The notes beneath the pieces were generated by a model, which ran no database searches, was not told the DNA's origin, and worked only from the letters and a program-made list of their open reading frames with translations. Position numbers and translations under genes: made by a program. 64,000 bases of DNA, taken from positions 62,001-126,000 of the forward strand of contig NZ_PDUD01000035.1 of assembly GCF_002646595.1 (NCBI RefSeq), read 5' to 3'. Shown here piece after piece: positions 62,066 through 64,000 of the stretch. Within the stretch, counting starts at the first letter, position 1. Every line of letters begins with the position of its first letter. This stretch comes from Flavilitoribacter nigricans DSM 23189 = NBRC 102662 (GTDB lineage Bacteria; Bacteroidota; Bacteroidia; Chitinophagales; Saprospiraceae).

Positions 62066-62245
62066 GACGATGCGGGGCGCGGTGTTCATCCCGGCCGTAC
62101 TCACCTTCAGGGCAAAGTAGGGATCGGTACCCAAATTGGGCAGGCTCCCGCCGGCTTCTACCGTCGGGACCACCGTCGGCCGGTTGATCATGGCTGCGGG
62201 CTTGTTCGGAACAACCACCCGCCGCGGACTTGCTTGTCGAAGCAT
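62048..62245 (-). CDS. Small hypothetical protein
   Basis: A 65 aa ORF starting MLRQASPRRVVVPNKPAA, rich in Pro, Val and Ala and low in charge after the first third. There is no signal peptide, membrane helix or known motif. An A-rich leader precedes the ATG. It ends inside the hairpin copy 1, with final residues PLAVV. No family is recognised. It lies on the same strand as the other island ORFs and is in normal-GC sequence; a real gene is possible but not shown. Confidence 0.35.
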   Translation of the reverse strand: MLRQASPRRVVVPNKPAAMINRPTVVPTVEAGGSLPNLGTDPYFALKVSTAGMNTAPRIVPLAVV

Positions 62246-62260
62246 AATTCTTTAGTTTAT

Positions 62261-62398
62261 TTAGGAAAAACCTAGTTGATAACTTTCTTCGACAATATTC
62301 GGGATAGATCCGGGCCTCAGCAAGGCTTTGATAAAGTTGGGATCGATGGGAGTTTTGGGGGCGATGATGTGGGCGTCATCGGTGGTGATATAAATTGT
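62261..62398 (-). other. Possible coding remnant without start
   Basis: An open frame here encodes about 45 residues (TIYITTDDAHIIAPKTPIDP onward) and stops at 62261-62263, but has no Met start. It ends 15 bp before the 65-codon ORF. The sequence is normal-GC, whereas the adjoining DNA to the right is AT-rich, so this could be the stub of a gene whose upstream part was replaced by the island. Confidence 0.3.
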
Positions 62399-62673
62399 TA
62401 GGGTATTATTAGAATTATAGAAATCATTATCACAATTATTTCTATGATATTTAATATATGGAATACCATTTGATCTTTTTTAGACCAAGTAGAATTTACA
62501 AAAAGAGAGGTTATTGGCATAATGGCAAATAAGCCTGACAAAATCAAAGAAATCAAATATATCTCAGGTGATTTTTGCATATCTGTAGTTTTATACATGT
62601 AGGCAGACTAAATTGCGATTAAAGCCAATATGCCCAGGAGAAAATAACTTACAAACCTAAATCCATGTATCAT
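62398..62673 (-). pseudogene. Small three-helix membrane protein interrupted by amber codon
   Basis: From ATG 62671-62673 the frame encodes a hydrophobic N-terminus (FVSYFLLGILALIAI), then TAG at 62608-62610. After that S-A-Y-M continues with two more helices (YLISLILSGLFAIMPITSLF and a C-terminal IIEIIVIMISIILIIP). Reading through the TAG gives a coherent 91 aa three-helix protein. Without readthrough only a 66 aa protein from ATG 62598 would be made. The DNA is AT-rich, unlike most of the window. Family unknown. Confidence 0.5.
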
Positions 62674-62763
62674 CTTTAACCTTTTTCTTCATAAATTCGA
62701 ATTATCTAATCTCGATTGCTACTTAAGATGAAAACTATGGCCAGCAGGGTTTATTTCTTTAGC

Positions 62764-62919
62764 TTACCATTTATCGAATCTGGTTTTCCTTCTCCTTGAT
62801 TTCATTCGCTCATCATGGCCTCTAGTAGAAAATTCCTCTGATGTGAAAATTAGCGAGTTAAGAAGCCTCCATACCTTTTGCCAGAATGTTCTTTTGGAAG
62901 TTTTTCTAAATTCTCTCAT
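62764..62919 (-). CDS. Small highly basic hypothetical protein
   Basis: A 51 aa ORF (MREFRKTSKRTFWQKVWRLL at the start, RMKSRRRKTRFDKW at the end). It is strongly cationic with a short hydrophobic stretch WRLLNSLIF. It has no known motif; such peptides can be nucleic-acid binding or membrane-active. It lies in the AT-rich block between the interrupted membrane gene and the ChaN-like gene, all on the minus strand. Coding status is uncertain. Confidence 0.4.
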   Translation of the reverse strand: MREFRKTSKRTFWQKVWRLLNSLIFTSEEFSTRGHDERMKSRRRKTRFDKW

Positions 62920-62970
62920 GATTATTTTGATTTGCAACTATTCTAGACGATAGAAATGTAAAATACGAAA

Positions 62971-63000
62971 GCCGTAGTTTCCAAAAACTACGGCCAGCGG
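62971..63000 (-). repeat. Repeated hairpin, copy 2 (terminator-like)
   Basis: GCCGTAGTTT (62971-62980), loop CCAA, AAACTACGGC (62985-62994) is a perfect 10-bp stem followed by CAGCGG. On the minus strand it lies 35 bp past the ChaN-like gene and is followed by TTTCGTATTTT, so it fits an intrinsic terminator. AAACTACGGCCAGCGG also occurs at 62050-62065, and a degenerate copy at 62732-62747. Confidence 0.75.
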
Positions 63001-63034
63001 TGGTATTGTCAATAGAACTTTGTTTTGCGCATGT

Positions 63035-64000
63035 TCAATTGACCACTATTTCCTTCAATTTTTCATTTCCTTTTAGATCTCTTACCTGAAGAATATATTT
63101 ACCAGGTGGTAAGATCAAAGCTTTTGTATCTCCCTTGTAGGATTTCTCAATAATATCAATTGGGACGGCTTCTAATCCCTCCTCTTTTTTGTATGCTTTT
63201 ATCAAATATGGGTAGTTCTCTCCAAGATCATCAAAAAAATAAACTTTATTATTCTTATCCCATAACAGCCAATCCGGTCGATTGTATAGGTATTTCGTTC
63301 TAGGGTGATAAACTAATGCATCGAACAATTTATTATCCGGAAAACCATTGTATAAACTATTTTGGGGATCAACGAATATCGTAGGCTCATCATAATTCAT
63401 CATCTCCATAAATGGACTTTCCGGAGTGGCAACTCTTTCAATTAAGATATCTTGATAAATAGTAAAGGGATTTATGCCGGTTATTCCTCGTAAATGGCTC
63501 GCCATCCAAGTCTGATTTTGATTTTCTTCTTCCAAGAGATGATACCATCCGCAAAGGACCAGGACTTTATCATATGGATATTCTTCGATTATTTTTTTGA
63601 TGTTTTTTGCCTGATTCAGTTCTCGGTCCTCTCCCGTTTGCTCGTACGACCTTACAGTAAATCCAAGTCGAATTGCTTCTCGAATTAAGTTGCCCATTTG
63701 TGGTTCTACAATGTAATATCCACTTAGGGGAGAACTTACTGGGTATCCTCTGGCATTTAACGTTGAATCACATTCTGCCCAAGTTTTTACCTGACAATTA
63801 TTCAATGCTTCTAAACATAGTACTCGGTAGCCTTTTGAATATAATCCTTTAAGAAGTAACCTGACGAAAACGCGATGTACAGGTTTATGATGTGCCTCAT
63901 TAATAATGATTATTTTTTCATTTTCTGCCCTATCAATTATCGCTTCGAAGGCGTTCTTCGAACTAAACTGCTCGAAATACCTTCTATCTTTCTGGGTAAG
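63035..64000 (-). CDS. ChaN/EreA-like superfamily protein, partial at window edge
   Basis: The frame is open to the right edge (321 codons visible) with no in-window start needed. Visible features: IIIINEAHH, the E-x-H-like motif of the ChaN/erythromycin-esterase/TraB fold; a following GYRVLCLEAL strand; GFTVRSYEQ; and DRELNQAKNIKKII...DKVLVLCGWYHLLEEE, the common DxVLVxxGxxH strand. A C-terminal about 60-residue beta module (LPPGKYILQVRDLKG) resembles an appended Ig-like domain. The protein probably hydrolyses or binds something via this fold; the substrate is unknown. AT-rich composition unlike the left part of the window. Confidence 0.75.
   Translation of the reverse strand, partial: LTQKDRRYFEQFSSKNAFEAIIDRAENEKIIIINEAHHKPVHRVFVRLLLKGLYSKGYRVLCLEALNNCQVKTWAECDSTLNARGYPVSSPLSGYYIVEPQMGNLIREAIRLGFTVRSYEQTGEDRELNQAKNIKKIIEEYPYDKVLVLCGWYHLLEEENQNQTWMASHLRGITGINPFTIYQDILIERVATPESPFMEMMNYDEPTIFVDPQNSLYNGFPDNKLFDALVYHPRTKYLYNRPDWLLWDKNNKVYFFDDLGENYPYLIKAYKKEEGLEAVPIDIIEKSYKGDTKALILPPGKYILQVRDLKGNEKLKEIVVN

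Overview
The window looks like a chromosome segment of a Bacteroidota bacterium, probably Saprospiria (Lewinella/Haliscomenobacter-like). The evidence is: Bacteroidota-type promoters (TTG, about 20 nt, TAnnTTTG); a C-terminal type IX secretion sorting domain; a sensor kinase with a two-component propeller and Y_Y_Y module; a Bacteroidota-type GHMP kinase in a mevalonate cluster; a TamB-like giant; and the gene order rplM-rpsI-rpsB-tsf-pyrH. Base composition is moderate in GC up to about 62.3 kb and visibly AT-rich after that. No taxonomic search was possible, so the class-level placement is inference.

Layout. 0.1-4.1 kb: a LytTR two-component pair whose spacer is a 7/8-nt tandem repeat. 4.5-7.1 kb: adenosylcobalamin-dependent ribonucleotide reductase. 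7.2-11.9 kb: a PhyH-type dioxygenase, an ABC exporter, a secreted glycan-binding-type protein, and an M23 peptidase lipoprotein with an amber codon inside its signal peptide. 11.9-24.6 kb: mutS2, aroC, tamB, an unknown membrane protein, folP and a DUF4230 protein. 24.6-28.6 kb: a deoxyribosyltransferase-like protein, then pyrH, tsf, rpsB, rpsI and rplM, with a structured leader before rplM and a terminator between tsf and pyrH. 28.7-32.9 kb: isoprenoid genes (type II IPP isomerase, HMG-CoA reductase, GHMP kinase) followed by an Nfu-type Fe-S carrier.

32.9-41.0 kb: an unknown protein next to an acyl-carrier-like protein lacking its serine, a T9SS-exported nuclease, engB, an acyltransferase, a voltage-gated channel with an E-G-W filter, an exonuclease and ung; a second copy of the 7/8-nt repeat lies between the last two. 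41.2-50.4 kb: a GH20 hexosaminidase, a YigZ protein, an Omp85-type barrel, a glycosyltransferase, a PLP decarboxylase, a DUF1761 protein and a second LytS/LytTR pair. 50.5-61.4 kb: cysE-cysM, a PspC protein, a phosphoesterase, an aspartoacylase-like protein, a HAD phosphatase, a PhyH gene remnant, a clan GH-A-like lipoprotein, a DUF72 protein, ppk1 and an orphan sugar-binding lipoprotein.

61.6-64.0 kb: tRNA-Gly(GCC) and tRNA-Leu(TAA), then AT-rich DNA with small or broken ORFs, two sequence-related hairpins and a ChaN/EreA-like gene that runs off the right edge. This end looks like the start of an acquired island beside a tRNA gene. Most of the window is housekeeping. The points most worth following are the phased repeat, the two amber-interrupted genes, the serine-less carrier protein, the channel filter, the rplM leader and the right-hand island. 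I found no CRISPR array, transposase, prophage or complete unknown defence system.
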